Below, piece by piece: positions 6,337-7,353 of a stretch of DNA of 7,353 nt (positions within the stretch are counted from its first letter, which is position 1; each line of letters opens with the position of its first letter). The DNA comes from Tardiphaga sp. (GTDB taxonomy: Bacteria > Pseudomonadota > Alphaproteobacteria > Rhizobiales > Xanthobacteraceae), in NCBI GenBank assembly GCA_028290765.1, contig JAQGJF010000454.1, positions 1 through 7,353 on the forward strand, given 5' to 3'. The position numbers and the translations under genes were made by a program. The notes beneath the pieces are model-generated. The model was not told the origin of the DNA. It ran no database searches and saw only the letters and a program-made list of their open reading frames with translations.

Positions 6337-6348
6337 GGAGGTGGCAGC

Positions 6349-7308
6349 ATGAAATCGGTTCATGAGCGAGAAACTGCGCTGCTCGATGTAAGACTGCTGC
6401 GCCTGTTCGACCTGCTATACAGCACCCGCAGCGTCACCGGCGCGGCGATCCGGCTGGGTCAGGCCCAACCCACCGTGAGCATCTGGCTCAGTCGGCTGCG
6501 GCGCGAATTGGGTGATCCCCTGTTCGTACGGACATCGAGGGGGATGGAACCGACACCGCGCGCCGACGAGCTTATCGAGACGGCCCGCACGGCCATCAGC
6601 GCTCTGCAGCGCCTGAGGGACCGCGAGCAGGAATTCGATCCTGCCCATGAAAACCGCCGCTTCCGCATCTGCATGACCGATGCAAGCCACGTTACGCTGC
6701 TTCCGCGATTGCTTCTGCACCTTCATACGACCGCGCCGAACATACGAATTGAAGCGCTGCAGATCGATTCCAATACCGGGCCGGCGCTACAGAGCGGGAA
6801 AGCCGACTTGGCCCTCGGCCTGATTCCGGCGCTGGAAGCCGGGTTCTTTCAGCAGACCCTGTATTCTCAGGACTGGGTGTGCATCGCAAATCCAAGGCAC
6901 AGCCGCATCAGAAATAAGCTGAACCTGTCCGCGTATAAGGCGGAGGCGCATGTCAGCATCGTATCGGGTACCGGATACACGCTGCTCGAAGGTGCCCTCG
7001 CCAAGCACAAAATAAACCGGCGGGTATTGCTGGAACTGCCGGGGTTTCTCGGCTTGACGGCCATCGTTCTAAATACGGATCTGATCGCGACGCTGCCGCG
7101 CCATAGCGGCGAAACGCTCGCCAAGGCGAGCCGACTGAAGGTGCTGGAGTGCCCGGTACCGATTCCTTCGTTCACGGTGAAACAGCATTGGCACGAACGC
7201 CATCATCATGATCCGGCTACCCAATGGTTGCGCAACACCTGCGCCAAACTGTTTCAGCGGCGTATCGTCAGAGGCGAAGGCAAAGCGGCTTTGGCGCCGA
7301 CCGGGTAG
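6349..7308 (+). CDS. LysR-type transcriptional regulator (NahR/DntR/LinR-like)
   Basis: This 319-residue protein has normal LysR length. The winged helix-turn-helix occupies about residues 12-71: DVRLLRLFDLLYSTRSVTGA, then the recognition helix region QAQPTVSIWLSRLRRELGDPLFVRTSRGMEPTP. A linker helix runs to about 95. The ligand-binding domain begins at FRICMTDASHVTLLPRLL, a form typical of the NahR/DntR/LinR group that responds to aromatic or related acids. I chose the ATG at 6349 because GGAGGT lies six bases upstream; earlier in-frame GTG (6307) and ATG (6313) codons fall within the operator region. Transcribed away from the catabolic operon, it most likely activates it on binding a pathway acid and represses itself. 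The inducer is unknown. Only 45 bases follow its stop, with no terminator visible. Confidence 0.93.
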   Translation: MKSVHERETALLDVRLLRLFDLLYSTRSVTGAAIRLGQAQPTVSIWLSRLRRELGDPLFVRTSRGMEPTPRADELIETARTAISALQRLRDREQEFDPAHENRRFRICMTDASHVTLLPRLLLHLHTTAPNIRIEALQIDSNTGPALQSGKADLALGLIPALEAGFFQQTLYSQDWVCIANPRHSRIRNKLNLSAYKAEAHVSIVSGTGYTLLEGALAKHKINRRVLLELPGFLGLTAIVLNTDLIATLPRHSGETLAKASRLKVLECPVPIPSFTVKQHWHERHHHDPATQWLRNTCAKLFQRRIVRGEGKAALAPTG

Positions 7309-7353
7309 CGTCCTCGGTTACGCTGTAAGGCCACCCGCCGCGACCGCGCCGCT

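Noticed and set aside
6307..6348. Longer lysR start at GTG 6307 or ATG 6313
   Set aside because: Both lie within the operator repeats and lack a Shine-Dalgarno; the ATG at 6349 has GGAGGT six bases upstream and gives a normal LysR N-terminus.

Overview
The window holds one tightly packed operon-like block of seven genes on the minus strand, plus a divergent LysR-type regulator gene on the plus strand. GC is high (near 60% by eye). The genes have clear Shine-Dalgarno sequences and two ATGA stop/start overlaps. The AroE protein ends in the WRGVRP-type tail common in betaproteobacterial shikimate dehydrogenases, and the regulator resembles the NahR/DntR/LinR group. Together these suggest a proteobacterium, most likely Burkholderiales-like; a Bradyrhizobium-type alphaproteobacterium cannot be excluded.

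Layout, in transcription order from right to left: a ketopantoate reductase-family oxidoreductase (6238-5297); a single-chain fusion of a glyoxalase/VOC domain and a MaoC hydratase domain (5271-4390); a class III (CaiB/BaiF) CoA-transferase (4393-3128); AroE-type shikimate/quinate dehydrogenase (3131-2307); type II 3-dehydroquinate dehydratase AroQ (2255-1809); a 2-keto-4-pentenoate hydratase/FAH-fold protein (1669-887); and an SDR protein lacking the catalytic Tyr and Lys (849-61). Another gene probably starts at the left edge (ATG at 4-2). The lysR gene (6349-7308, plus strand) is divergent. The 110-bp region between it and the operon carries two T-N11-A dyads, a plausible activator-dependent promoter for the operon and a good RBS for each gene.

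How they may work together (inference): the mix of CoA-transferase, enoyl-CoA hydratase-like, keto-acid hydratase, dehydrogenases and a NahR-like regulator looks catabolic. The embedded aroE and aroQ are probably catabolic paralogs, not the housekeeping biosynthetic genes. A hydroxylated alicyclic acid (quinate/shikimate-like) or a ring-cleavage-derived branched acid could be oxidised, dehydrated, activated to a CoA thioester, hydrated and cleaved. No ring-cleavage dioxygenase, transporter or thiolase is present, so the substrate cannot be named. I do not recognise this exact gene combination as a described pathway. No RNA genes, CRISPR arrays, insertion sequences or long repeats were seen, and no stretch over 300 bases lacks a gene.
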